This document shows, piece by piece, positions 1 to 8,482 of a DNA stretch of 64,000 nucleotides. Positions within the stretch are counted from its first letter, which is position 1; each line of letters begins with the position of its first letter. The notes below the pieces were generated by a model that was not told where the DNA came from, searched no databases, and saw only the letters and a list, made by a program, of their open reading frames with translations. This stretch comes from Sediminibacterium sp. (GTDB lineage: Bacteria > Bacteroidota > Bacteroidia > Chitinophagales > Chitinophagaceae). The translations under genes and the position numbers were made by a program. Location of the stretch: NCBI GenBank assembly GCA_016786865.1, contig JAEUVE010000019.1:186001-250000 (forward strand), written 5' to 3'.

Positions 1-1
1 T

Positions 2-1576
2 CGGCCTTCCCTCGAAGACCTGCACAGCCCCTGGCTGATGAAGGACATGCAAAAAGCAGTGGACAGAATTCTGGCAGCCTTCAGCAACAAGGAACCCATC
101 CTGGTATACGGCGATTATGATGTAGACGGAACCACTTCCGTAGCGTCTATGTACCAGTTCCTGTCGGCACTTCACGAGCCGGTCGATTTTTACATACCAC
201 ATCGCTACCGTGAAGGATATGGCGTATCAAAGGCAGGAATCGACTTTGCCAGAGAAAAAGGATATACCCTGATCATTTCACTGGACTGCGGTATTAAATC
301 GGCCGAGTTGATTACCTATGCACAAACACTGGGCATCGATTTCATTGTTTGCGACCACCACTTACCGGATCAGGTACTCCCTCCTGCTGTAGCCATTCTC
401 AATCCCAAACAATCTGATTGCCCGTATCCGTATAAAGAACTTTGTGGTTGCGGCGTTGGATTCAAACTGATGATGGCCCTGAGCGAAGCATGCAAACTGC
501 CAGCAGAAGCCTACCTGAAATACATCGACCTGGCAGCCATTGCCATAGCCGCAGATATTGTTCCCGTTACGGGAGAAAACCGAACCCTGGCTTTCTTTGG
601 AATCGAAAAAATCAACAACAATCCTGCTGTGGGCATCCGGTCACTGATAGAACTTGCAGCAGTAAAAAAGAAAATGAGCCTTACCAGCCTGGTATTTGTA
701 ATAGCCCCCAGGGTGAACGCAGCCGGCAGAATGGACGATGCGAGAAAAGCCGTACAACTGTTCATTGAACAGGATCCGGAAAAGGCAATGGAGTTTGCCC
801 GGATGTTGCACTGCGACAATACCGACCGAAAGGAAGCAGACAGCAACATCACCGAAGAAGCACTGGCCATACTGGAATCTGATCCGGACAACCGGAGCAA
901 AAAAACCACCGTACTCTATCAGGAACACTGGCACAAAGGGGTAGTGGGAATTGTAGCCAGCCGTTTAACCGAAACCTATTATCGCCCCACTGTAGTACTG
1001 ACCCGGAGCGGCGAATATGCAGCAGGCAGTGCCCGCAGCGTGATCGGGTTTAACCTGTACGAAGCCGTGCATGCCTGCAGGGAACATCTCCTTGGATATG
1101 GAGGGCACTTTGCTGCAGCAGGCATGACCCTGGAAATAGGCAATATTCCTGCTTTTACCAAAGCTTTTGAGCGGGAAGTGAGTGCCAGAATTACGGCGGA
1201 ACAACTGATCCCGGAGTTGGTGATAGACGCCCCTATCCAGTTCAGTGAAATCACCCCCGGTTTCTATAAGATTCTTAGCCAGATGGAACCCTTTGGCCCC
1301 GAGAATATGCGTCCGGTATTCATAGCCCGGAATGTAACCGATACCGGTTTCTCCAAAATTGTAAAAGAACTGCACCTGAAATTTGTGGTAAAACAAAACA
1401 ATATCACGTTCAATGGAATCGGATTCAACCTGGCCCATCATTTTCCGTTACTGCAAAGCGGGCAACCCTTCGACCTGGTCTTCACCATCGACGAAAATGA
1501 ATTTCAGGGCAACACTACTTTGCAGCTTAAAGTGATTGATCTGCGGAGCGCTGAGGCCAATGCAGCAAGCCTTTAA
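2..1576 (+). CDS. recJ: Single-stranded-DNA-specific exonuclease RecJ (5' truncated)
   Basis: RecJ degrades single-stranded DNA 5' to 3' and serves recombination and mismatch repair. The frame is open from base 2, and the residues before the first ATG (position 38) read RPSLEDLHSPWL, a typical RecJ stretch, so the true start lies outside the window and about 50 residues are missing. Visible motifs are the DHH-family metal site GDYDVDGTTS (about 110-140), LDCG, the CDHHLP motif (about 350), a VNAAGRMDDA segment, and the DHHA1-domain GYGGHFAAAG (about 1100). A C-terminal OB-like region follows. The stop at 1574-1576 faces a minus-strand reading frame that ends at 1573. Identification is secure. 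Confidence 0.96.
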   Translation, partial: RPSLEDLHSPWLMKDMQKAVDRILAAFSNKEPILVYGDYDVDGTTSVASMYQFLSALHEPVDFYIPHRYREGYGVSKAGIDFAREKGYTLIISLDCGIKSAELITYAQTLGIDFIVCDHHLPDQVLPPAVAILNPKQSDCPYPYKELCGCGVGFKLMMALSEACKLPAEAYLKYIDLAAIAIAADIVPVTGENRTLAFFGIEKINNNPAVGIRSLIELAAVKKKMSLTSLVFVIAPRVNAAGRMDDARKAVQLFIEQDPEKAMEFARMLHCDNTDRKEADSNITEEALAILESDPDNRSKKTTVLYQEHWHKGVVGIVASRLTETYYRPTVVLTRSGEYAAGSARSVIGFNLYEAVHACREHLLGYGGHFAAAGMTLEIGNIPAFTKAFEREVSARITAEQLIPELVIDAPIQFSEITPGFYKILSQMEPFGPENMRPVFIARNVTDTGFSKIVKELHLKFVVKQNNITFNGIGFNLAHHFPLLQSGQPFDLVFTIDENEFQGNTTLQLKVIDLRSAEANAASL

Positions 1577-1700
1577 TCTTTTTTTATAGGGAATATAATC
1601 TGAGGCTTCCCGGCTTTGAATTCAACCTGTTTAACCAATTCAAAAAGGCCATTCTTTCGCAGTTTTAAGTACCGGTGAACAGAATCAACCGCATACAACG
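1573..1700 (-). pseudogene. Possible 3' remnant of an unknown gene
   Basis: On the minus strand a protein-like frame runs from about 1700 to a TAA at 1573-1575 and encodes roughly 40 residues, including YLKLRKNGLFELVKQ and, near the end, KPQIIFPIKKD. It has no ATG. Its stop is convergent with the recJ stop, as in an intact convergent gene pair. Its upstream edge coincides with the GTTGTATGC end of the attC-like repeat. I infer a gene whose front part was displaced by the accessory block. I do not recognise the family, and a chance open frame is possible. Confidence 0.3.
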
Positions 1701-1826
1701 TTTTGCAGCTACCCGAAGGGCGGGACTTTTACCACAAAACTTGATTTGAAAAGCTAATGTTTCATTAACCAAAAAACTGTCATTGGAACACGAAACCCCG
1801 CCTTTTGGGTAGGTGCTGTTAGTGGC
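1691..1826. repeat. attC-like imperfect inverted repeat
   Basis: Two arms face each other. The left is 1698-1730, containing GCAGCTACCCGAAGGGCGGG. The right is 1793-1824, containing CCCCGCCTTTTGGGTAGG then TGCTGTTAGTG. They pair over about 15 bases (TACCC/GGGTA, then two G.T wobbles, then GGCGGG/CCCGCC), with extra unpaired bases on one arm and a central part of about 65 bases. AAC/GTT cores lie at the outer ends (ATACAACG at 1693-1700, GTTAGTG at 1818-1824). This is the general layout of integron attC sites and it lies just after the stop of the minus-strand gene at 1819. The outer boxes do not match the strict RYYYAAC/GTTRRRY consensus, so this is tentative. Confidence 0.38.
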
Positions 1827-2535
1827 TGGCATTATCTACATTTTGTCTTTTCGTTTCCAGTTGAATGTACAGTCCCATCCCATTAATTGCAAATTCTGGA
1901 TATTGTGCCAGGTCAACATTTGGCAAGTATTCTCCAAAATATTTTTTGTCCGTTAAGTGGAATTTTTCAATACTATAACGCTTAATCTTCTTGTCTAGTG
2001 GGCTTACAAAGTTGTCAAGTTGTTTATTCAGTTTTGATTTTAAAAGAAAGTCATTAAGTTTCTCATAGCTAATGTTCTTCCGTCCAAATTGTTTTTCATA
2101 TTCAGTTGATAGCTGCTTCACTAAATCAAAATAATAAATTGGGTCTCTAAAATAAAATGAATTGAGTTTTTTCAACTTGAAGTCTTCTTGAATGTGAGGT
2201 AAACATTCCTTTATTTTTGTCAAGGCTGTTGAAAAGATTATTGGTTTTTTATGATATATGCTTAAATGTAGAGTGCTGTCTTTTTCATATTCTCTAGCAT
2301 TTACTGAAAAATCCAAAGTGTCATTACCTACAAGCCAATAATAAGAATACGATTTTGATAAAAAACCTACTTCATAAGATTTGTTCAAGTCATTTTTATG
2401 TTTCACAATGATAGTGTCAGTCTTGTCTTTAGTTACGGCAGTCTGATTATTTGATTCTGTCTGTTGATTACAAGATATGAAACCAAGTGTCGATGAAAGT
2501 ATCAAAGTCAGATTTATAAATATTGCGTTCTTCAT
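1819..2535 (-). CDS. Hypothetical lipoprotein, 238 aa
   Basis: I do not recognise this family. The N-terminus has a lipoprotein signal: a hydrophobic stretch, then LGFISC with the lipidated cysteine at residue 22. The mature part is Lys-rich and soluble-looking, with many Tyr, Phe and Asp residues and no further membrane segment. Base composition is AT-rich compared with recJ and htpG, suggesting transfer. The start ATG lies 5 nt after the stop of the upstream gene, so the two are probably co-transcribed. Being third in line after a Tae4-like toxin, it could protect against it or be an unrelated cassette gene. The attC-like repeat directly downstream favours the second view. Confidence 0.75.
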   Translation of the reverse strand: MKNAIFINLTLILSSTLGFISCNQQTESNNQTAVTKDKTDTIIVKHKNDLNKSYEVGFLSKSYSYYWLVGNDTLDFSVNAREYEKDSTLHLSIYHKKPIIFSTALTKIKECLPHIQEDFKLKKLNSFYFRDPIYYFDLVKQLSTEYEKQFGRKNISYEKLNDFLLKSKLNKQLDNFVSPLDKKIKRYSIEKFHLTDKKYFGEYLPNVDLAQYPEFAINGMGLYIQLETKRQNVDNASH

Positions 2536-2540
2536 TTCTG

Positions 2541-2867
2541 TCAGTTTATGGTGATCGGTCGTATGCTTGCCGCTAACTGATCATAATAAAACAGTTCTCT
2601 GTTTTTAATGATGTTTTGCTGCCTGTCTACTTCAATAAAACCTTTTCTGTAAATAAGCTCATTTTTTGTTGCCAGGGTTTCATAGGAAAAAGCAGGTCTT
2701 TGATCAGTTGTATAAAAAGTACGCCATACCGCATTCAGGCTGTCGTCTTTCAGGAAGATCTGCATGTCTTTTGAATGGTAAACACGTCCTCCAACAGTAA
2801 GTGGGTCCTGCGAAAGACAACGAAAAGAGATGATCCCAAACAACAAGAAAAGTAACAGTCTGTTCAT
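2541..2867 (-). CDS. Small exported protein downstream of the Tae4-like gene
   Basis: About 108 residues from the ATG at 2867, which lies 2 nt after the upstream stop. An in-frame ATG at 2888 would overlap that gene by 19 nt and put extra residues before the signal peptide, so I prefer 2867. The N-terminus MNRLLLFLLFGIISFRCLSQ is a Sec signal. The rest has no motif I know. Size, export and tight coupling to an amidase toxin gene resemble immunity proteins of the Tai type (inference from context only). The last 12 codons run through GTTAGCGGCAAGCATACG, a sequence that looks like a cassette junction, so the native C-terminus may have been replaced. Confidence 0.7.
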   Translation of the reverse strand: MNRLLLFLLFGIISFRCLSQDPLTVGGRVYHSKDMQIFLKDDSLNAVWRTFYTTDQRPAFSYETLATKNELIYRKGFIEVDRQQNIIKNRELFYYDQLAASIRPITIN

Positions 2868-2869
2868 AA

Positions 2870-4492
2870 TTAATTGTTTAGTTGCCATATTCGAATAGAT
2901 TTAACACCACCATTCGGTGATGCATATGCATTAGAAATACATCGTCCCTCGATTATTGCATCAACATGACCTGAATAGCCAGCAATGGTTGGGTTAGCAT
3001 TTACAATTACATAAATACCATTTTTCCCTCTCAGTAATTCTGCAACCTTAGTAGGATTGTTTGCATCAGGACCTACTAATTTAAGTGGTGTATCACCAAA
3101 AGTATCTATCATAAATTTATTAAAATGAGTAGCAGAAAGTATGTAATTTTTGTTATCCCCTCCTTTTTGAGATACTTGCACAGGTGGATTTCCATATTTA
3201 AGAACTGGAATAGTGATCCCAGAGTAAATTAAGGCTCTTGACCCACGTATCGCACAAGCGTTTCGATAATTTGCCGAATCAGTGATAAAGCTATTATAAA
3301 TAGATCCTCCAACAAGTTGATAAACAGAGTACGAAGGCATTGGCGTAGTGTTATTAATTTTAGGGAAATTGAAAATCCATTGACTTAGCATCGGCAAATT
3401 CTGAGGGACTATGGGTGTTTCATATTCTACCAAATCAGCTTCAACATTATAGCCATCTTTTCCTTCGTTAGAAACTGCAAACCAATTTTTATACTCAATC
3501 CAAGAAACACTATTTACTTCTAAAAAATTTAAAATTCCAGATACTATATCCATACTTTGGCTAGAACTATTTCCACAAATACTCCCAACTATTTGATTAA
3601 AATCATTAATATTACTATTTGCCCATGTTTGATGTTGAAGATATGTATTAAAAATAAAATCATCCGCATTACTATCTTCACAATGTACGATATCATATTC
3701 GTAAGTTGGAGTTATTAATACATTATTACCTCCGGTACCATTATTACTGCCATTATTTGTTGTTCCTGTTGTATATCCTACTGACCCACTACCACTGCAG
3801 ACATCAAGGAATAATTTATACGATCCGCCACCATCGCACCAAGGGCCTGGTCCGTTACCCTCTCCATGAACATAACCGTATATGCACGGGATATCATATG
3901 CAACTTCATAACAACCAGTAGAATTTGAAATTATATTAGTGGAGTTCGATTTTATTTGACCTGAAGAAGACGACACGTCTTTTAGTATCTCATAGCTTCC
4001 TTTAAAATTTTTATATCCATTCTTAATCGTTTCTAAAGTTGGGGTAAATTTTATAATATATTTTTTGAACTGCCCAATACTATCTTTTATAATAAACAAG
4101 TTGTAAAAATATTTCCGACTATTTCTTTTTTTTGAATGCAATCTCATGGAATAGAATGATTCATTTCGATCATTATTTGTCAATAATATCTTTGTAGTAT
4201 CAATGATAAAATCTTCTATTGATTGCCCCATGGCACTTTGAGCAGAAATTTTATTCAAATCAATCGAGGTATTCCTATTCAAATCCTCACGTAAATCATT
4301 GATAGAAATTGCTTTTGCAATACTTTTCTCCTTTTGTTTTACCGTTGACGAAAAATTATCTTTTGTGCAACTATTTATAAATACACTTAGCAAAAGCATC
4401 AATATTAATTGATACAAATTGCTCCACAGGCTCCTCGTTATTTTAGGAATGTGCAGGTATGGAAATAGGCATGATGTTTCTTGAACTTTCAT
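2870..4492 (-). CDS. Lipoprotein with C-terminal Tae4-like amidase domain
   Basis: A 540-residue predicted lipoprotein. A 26-residue N-region precedes a hydrophobic helix and FINSC, with Cys42 as the lipid site. Residues 50-200 are unassigned. Residues 195-265 are Gly/Asn/Thr-rich with several Cys and look like a linker. The C-terminal part (about 330-540) resembles the T6SS amidase effector Tae4 (NlpC/P60-like fold, cuts peptidoglycan stem peptides): Cys413 in NACAIRGSRAL, followed by GITIP, then a GKNGIYV strand, then His509 and Asp511 in GYSGHVDA. Cys and His are the expected catalytic pair. The gene is AT-rich. No T6SS genes lie in the window, and a lipidated N-terminus is not the classic form of a T6SS effector. 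The domain call is from motifs only. Confidence 0.72.
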   Translation of the reverse strand: MKVQETSCLFPYLHIPKITRSLWSNLYQLILMLLLSVFINSCTKDNFSSTVKQKEKSIAKAISINDLREDLNRNTSIDLNKISAQSAMGQSIEDFIIDTTKILLTNNDRNESFYSMRLHSKKRNSRKYFYNLFIIKDSIGQFKKYIIKFTPTLETIKNGYKNFKGSYEILKDVSSSSGQIKSNSTNIISNSTGCYEVAYDIPCIYGYVHGEGNGPGPWCDGGGSYKLFLDVCSGSGSVGYTTGTTNNGSNNGTGGNNVLITPTYEYDIVHCEDSNADDFIFNTYLQHQTWANSNINDFNQIVGSICGNSSSQSMDIVSGILNFLEVNSVSWIEYKNWFAVSNEGKDGYNVEADLVEYETPIVPQNLPMLSQWIFNFPKINNTTPMPSYSVYQLVGGSIYNSFITDSANYRNACAIRGSRALIYSGITIPVLKYGNPPVQVSQKGGDNKNYILSATHFNKFMIDTFGDTPLKLVGPDANNPTKVAELLRGKNGIYVIVNANPTIAGYSGHVDAIIEGRCISNAYASPNGGVKSIRIWQLNN

Positions 4493-4580
4493 ATTACATA
4501 ACTATCCAACAACATTATTAAATAAATTAATATTAAATATACAACTACAAAATATACGGTGATTCATGCAATTCAAGCCA

Positions 4581-4607
4581 TAAAAAAGGCTGCCCATCTG
4601 GGCAGCC
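4581..4607 (-). terminator. Rho-independent terminator after htpG
   Basis: Read on the minus strand this is a GGCTGCCC / GGGCAGCC hairpin (4588-4607) followed by six T (4582-4587). It lies 30 nt after the htpG stop. Confidence 0.85.
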
Positions 4608-4636
4608 CGTTCTCTCTTGTTTATTCTCGGCTGATT

Positions 4637-6484
4637 TTATTTTGTTTGCATCATTTCCACAGACCTGTTAATGAAATTGGTCAGCTCCGCGCCTTTCAGC
4701 AGCCCCTGAGACAACAAAGCCAGATCTGCAAGGTTACGTACCTGCTTGGTTTTCAAGGCCTCATCAGATTCTTTCAGTAAGGTCTGATAAATGGGATGAT
4801 TCCCATTTACAGTCAGCGTTACCTCATCGGGCATCTGCGCATAGAATGCAGTCATACCACCTCCTGCAGCGCCCATATCTTTCATTCTACGCATAAATTC
4901 CGGGCGGGTTGCCACCACCGGTGCAGAATCCACGCTTAAGCCTTTCACTTCTGTAGTAACATGCAGTTCCGGAATCTGGAGGGTGAACAGCTCTTTTAGT
5001 TTCTCAGATTCTTCCTTACTCAATACGGTATCGTTGGTTTCCTGCTTGTCGATCAGGTTATCTACGATGTCCGCATCTACCCGAACAAAGGTTATATTGT
5101 CCCATTTCATTTCCATGGTATTCAGGAACGCAGCATCTACCAGGGTTTCCATTTTTACCACGGTATATCCTTTAGCCGTACATGCCTGTATATAAGCATC
5201 CTGCTGAACCGGATTAGTGGTATACAAAATCACGTGCTTGCCGTCTTTGTTTTTCTGGTTGGCTTCCGTAGCAGTTTTATACTCTTCGAGGGTATAGAAC
5301 TTCTTGTTCACATCTTCCATTACCAGGAACTTGTTGGCTTTCTCCAGGAACTTATCGTCGGTCATCATGCCATACTTCACAAACAATCCCAGGCTCTCCC
5401 ACTTCTCTTCAAAGGAAGCCCTTTCATTTTTGAAAATCTCTTCCAGTTTATCAGCTACTTTCTTGGTGATATGCGCATTGATCTTTTTCACATTCGGATC
5501 ACCCTGCAGGTAGCTTCTGCTCACGTTCAGCGGAATATCCGGACTGTCGATCACACCATGCAGCAACATCAGGAATTCAGGAACAATGTCTTTTACTTCA
5601 TCCGTTACAAACACCTGGTTGCAATACAACTGGATCTTGTCTTTCTGAATTTCGTAGCTCTGCTTAATCTTGGGGAAATACAATACACCGGTCAGGTTGA
5701 ACGGATAGTCTACATTCAGGTGAATCCAGAACAGCGGTGTTTCACCAAACGGATAAAGTTCACGATAGAAGTTCTCGTAGTCTTCCTTGGTGAGTTCGCT
5801 TGGTTTCTTTACCCAGATTGGGCTGGTATTGTTGATGGATTTTTCGGCTTCGTCTTCTTTGCGCGGTTCTGCGGCAACATCGTTGAAATAAATCGGAATC
5901 GGCAGGAACTTACAGAATTTATCCAGGATGCCTTTCAACTTGCCGGCTTCCAGAAACTCGTTATTTTCTTCGTTTACATGCAGGATAATCCTGGTACCAC
6001 GCTGTTTTTTCTCTACCTCGTACAATTCAAACTCCGGGCTGCCGTCGCAACTCCAGTAAACTGTAGCGGCTTCGTTCTGATAGCTCTGGGTAATTACCTC
6101 CACTTTTTCAGCAACCATGAAGGCACTGTAAAAACCGAGACCAAAATGTCCGATAATGCTGGCGTCTTTGTACTTGGTTAAAAACTCTTCCGCACCGCTG
6201 AACGCGACCTGGTTCAGGTACTTATCTACTTCTTCCTTAGTCATACCCACCCCACGGTCTTCGATGGTGATGGTTTTTTCTTTGGCATCAAGGGTAACAT
6301 CTATTCTAAGATCTCCCAGTTCCCCTTTGGCCTCGCCAATGGAAGAGAGGGTTTTGATTTTTTGGGTGGCATCTGTAGCATTGCTCACCAATTCACGAAG
6401 GAAAATTTCGTGGTCACTGTAAAGGAACTTCTTGATAATCGGAAAAATGTTTTCCGTTTGTACACGGATCTGTCCTTTTTGCAT
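4637..6484 (-). CDS. htpG: Molecular chaperone HtpG (Hsp90)
   Basis: A cytosolic ATP-dependent chaperone of the Hsp90 family, 615 residues, within the usual 600-640. The GHKL ATPase site is visible: ELVSNATDA at residues 31-39, the lid-hinge motif IIGHFGLGFYSAFM, and a middle domain with NVSRSYLQGD. I chose the ATG at 6484. A TTG two codons upstream (6490) extends the frame, but homologues begin close to MQKGQIRVQTENIFP. It is a monocistronic unit closed by a hairpin terminator at 4581-4607. The upstream 125 nt hold no clear TAnnTTTG box that I would trust. Confidence 0.97.
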   Translation of the reverse strand: MQKGQIRVQTENIFPIIKKFLYSDHEIFLRELVSNATDATQKIKTLSSIGEAKGELGDLRIDVTLDAKEKTITIEDRGVGMTKEEVDKYLNQVAFSGAEEFLTKYKDASIIGHFGLGFYSAFMVAEKVEVITQSYQNEAATVYWSCDGSPEFELYEVEKKQRGTRIILHVNEENNEFLEAGKLKGILDKFCKFLPIPIYFNDVAAEPRKEDEAEKSINNTSPIWVKKPSELTKEDYENFYRELYPFGETPLFWIHLNVDYPFNLTGVLYFPKIKQSYEIQKDKIQLYCNQVFVTDEVKDIVPEFLMLLHGVIDSPDIPLNVSRSYLQGDPNVKKINAHITKKVADKLEEIFKNERASFEEKWESLGLFVKYGMMTDDKFLEKANKFLVMEDVNKKFYTLEEYKTATEANQKNKDGKHVILYTTNPVQQDAYIQACTAKGYTVVKMETLVDAAFLNTMEMKWDNITFVRVDADIVDNLIDKQETNDTVLSKEESEKLKELFTLQIPELHVTTEVKGLSVDSAPVVATRPEFMRRMKDMGAAGGGMTAFYAQMPDEVTLTVNGNHPIYQTLLKESDEALKTKQVRNLADLALLSQGLLKGAELTNFINRSVEMMQTK

Positions 6485-6609
6485 ATGCAATTAATTTTCC
6501 GATTGGTAGTCAAAGAGAATACCAGTTTCGGTTTTGCTGCCATCATGACAAATCAGCCGCCTTTCGGGAAACTTTTTCCGTTTTTTTTGACAGAAGTACC
6601 TTCGGGGGA

Positions 6610-7527
6610 CTATTTTTTCGGCAGTGCGGGGATATAGAAATTCACGCCCCGGGGACCATTCATTCCAAAATGTACATCATCTGTAGCGGTATAACCGCTC
6701 ATGGTAGCCCAGCTCCTGTTGATTTCCTTGTAGCCCTTTTTTACCAGTTCATCTATGATCTGGCTTTTTACGGTTTCCATTTCGGCGTCCAATACACCGA
6801 AGTGCACAAACCGAATGTTGATGGAACGATCCGGATACTGGCTCACGAATTCATTCATTTCCGATTGAGAAAACTTACGGGAAAAAGAGCCGGCAGACTC
6901 CACTTCGTTAGCGGAGGCCGCAGGAGCCGGTTTGGAGGGAGCATAATTGGAAGCGACCGGAGCCGGTGAAGTAGCAGGCTGATTGGAAGCTGCTCTATAA
7001 GTTCTGCTGTTATAGGGCGTTTGATATACTACCGGAGGCTGCTCACTGGAAGCCTTGCTCACCGGTGGCGGAGCTGAAATTTCTTTGGTTCTGGGCTGGA
7101 TCTGGTCTGCAGGATTTTTAATCCGGTAATTATTTTGTGCCGGCTGGTATTGAGGTTTTAAAGCTTCCACCGCACGGACTTCCCGCTCTACCCTGCGCAT
7201 GGAATCTTCCAGTGCTGCTCTTGATGTAATGGGGAATTGTTCTGGCTCTTTTTGTGTCTGTTGCAGGCTGTTTGGATTGGCCGCAGGAGTTACTGCCTGT
7301 AAAGCATCAGACAGGCTATCCGAAACCACAGCTGCCGGCTGTGCAATGCTGGTGCTGGCTTGTTCTGGCGCTGCTCCGGAACCGGATGCAGTTGTGGCCG
7401 CTGCGGGTGCTTCGGCAGACAACCCGTTCAGCCAATCCTGTACTGTTTCGGTACGTGCAGCTTCATATGCCATTACAATCAGTAATAGCACAATGGCGGA
7501 ACCAAATATCCAATTGACCAGCTTCAT
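6610..7527 (-). CDS. Unknown protein: N-terminal membrane anchor, Pro/Ala-rich linker, C-terminal domain
   Basis: I do not recognise this 305-residue protein. Residues 3-22 form one hydrophobic helix (WIFGSAIVLLLIVMAY), so it is probably an anchored protein facing the periplasm. Residues 40-215 are low complexity, rich in Ala, Pro, Ser and Gln, with a short charged stretch around 100-135 that could be helical. The final 85 residues look folded, starting near SQSEMNEFVSQYPDRS and ending in FYIPALPKK. It lies between htpG and the DUF5689/TonB receptor genes, all on the minus strand but more than 100 nt from each, so it is probably its own unit. Confidence 0.8.
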   Translation of the reverse strand: MKLVNWIFGSAIVLLLIVMAYEAARTETVQDWLNGLSAEAPAAATTASGSGAAPEQASTSIAQPAAVVSDSLSDALQAVTPAANPNSLQQTQKEPEQFPITSRAALEDSMRRVEREVRAVEALKPQYQPAQNNYRIKNPADQIQPRTKEISAPPPVSKASSEQPPVVYQTPYNSRTYRAASNQPATSPAPVASNYAPSKPAPAASANEVESAGSFSRKFSQSEMNEFVSQYPDRSINIRFVHFGVLDAEMETVKSQIIDELVKKGYKEINRSWATMSGYTATDDVHFGMNGPRGVNFYIPALPKK

Positions 7528-7657
7528 AGGAAAATATTTGCACCCGTACGTTCCTGAAAGGTCTTTACAGGGGATCTTACCAGCAATTTACGTATTCTGC
7601 AGCAGTTTTCCACCCATTGCCTGTTAAAGTAGCATTAGGATAAATAGCCGCAATCTG

Positions 7658-8473
7658 CTAAAAGCAGCGGGGGCCAGGCATGAACAGATCCGAAGTATCC
7701 CTGATGACCAGCTGTTTCTGCGAACCAAACACGGTATAGATCCCCCGGATGCGACCATTGCCTCCGGGTGTTTTTGCTTTGGCAAAACTGGCGTAACCAC
7801 TGGTACGCAAATAGAGGGAGCCTCCACCGCAAAAACGAACACGATGACTTACGGTTACTTTGTTTACTGCATCCGCATAAGGCTTGCCTGTATCAGAAGC
7901 AGCCAGCTCAGCGGAATCCAGTTCTATCAGGCGGCTGTGCATCTCCTGATCCAATTCGTTGTATCGAAGTTTCAACGGTGGGGGAAGCGGCTCAATACTG
8001 CCGGCAACAATATATTTTGTAAACAAGGGTGCCGGAATAGGGAGCAGTTCCGGATAAGCAGGATTGGAGAAGTCTGCAGATCCACCGAGCTGCAACATCC
8101 CCCCATACTCTCCCATCCACAATCCGTTCAGCCGGATAAAAATGTGCAGCCCCAACGGATAATTTGCGGCAAGACCAAAACCGTCCATCCGGATAGAAAT
8201 ACCAGCTGTACTGTCTTGTATCACGATGGTCTTGTAAAAATTATCGTTGGCATCATTGGCTGTAACAATACCCGAGATCACCTGACCATCGGTCATTTTT
8301 TCTGCATTACCTGGAATATGCGATTGTTGTAAACTGGCAATGCTCATCGTTGCCTGCAAATTCGTTCCGGCATACCCGGGTGGCTGATCGAATTTTGCGG
8401 CACAGGCAGTACAGCAGGCCAGCAATCCAAAGCATATCCGCCTGACCATCCAGGATTCATACATTTGATTCAT
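7658..8473 (-). CDS. DUF5689-type surface lipoprotein
   Basis: A 271-residue predicted lipoprotein. The lipobox region CFGLLACCTAC places the lipid Cys near residue 24 and is followed by AAKFDQPPGY. The body matches what I know of DUF5689: a MSIASLQQSH start, ISGIVTANDANDNFYKTIVI and IQDSTAGISIRMDG, an OB-like fold found in Bacteroidota proteins that often accompany extracellular nucleases and TonB receptors. Translation could begin at Met1, Met4 or Met9; Met9 (MVRRIC) gives the most compact signal. It follows the receptor gene by only 9 nt, so it is probably the surface partner of that receptor. Confidence 0.82.
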   Translation of the reverse strand: MNQMYESWMVRRICFGLLACCTACAAKFDQPPGYAGTNLQATMSIASLQQSHIPGNAEKMTDGQVISGIVTANDANDNFYKTIVIQDSTAGISIRMDGFGLAANYPLGLHIFIRLNGLWMGEYGGMLQLGGSADFSNPAYPELLPIPAPLFTKYIVAGSIEPLPPPLKLRYNELDQEMHSRLIELDSAELAASDTGKPYADAVNKVTVSHRVRFCGGGSLYLRTSGYASFAKAKTPGGNGRIRGIYTVFGSQKQLVIRDTSDLFMPGPRCF

Positions 8474-8482
8474 AGCTGCATT

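Noticed and set aside
2870..4492. Part of a type VI secretion locus
   Set aside because: No tss, Hcp, VgrG or PAAR genes are in the window; only the catalytic domain resembles a T6SS effector.
5234..6181. Long open frame (315 codons) on the plus strand opposite htpG
   Set aside because: It is the mirror of a highly conserved gene with normal codon use, shows no protein-like motif and has no start signal.
6482..6490. TTG start for htpG at 6490
   Set aside because: ATG at 6484 is two codons later and matches the family start; the TTG adds only two residues.
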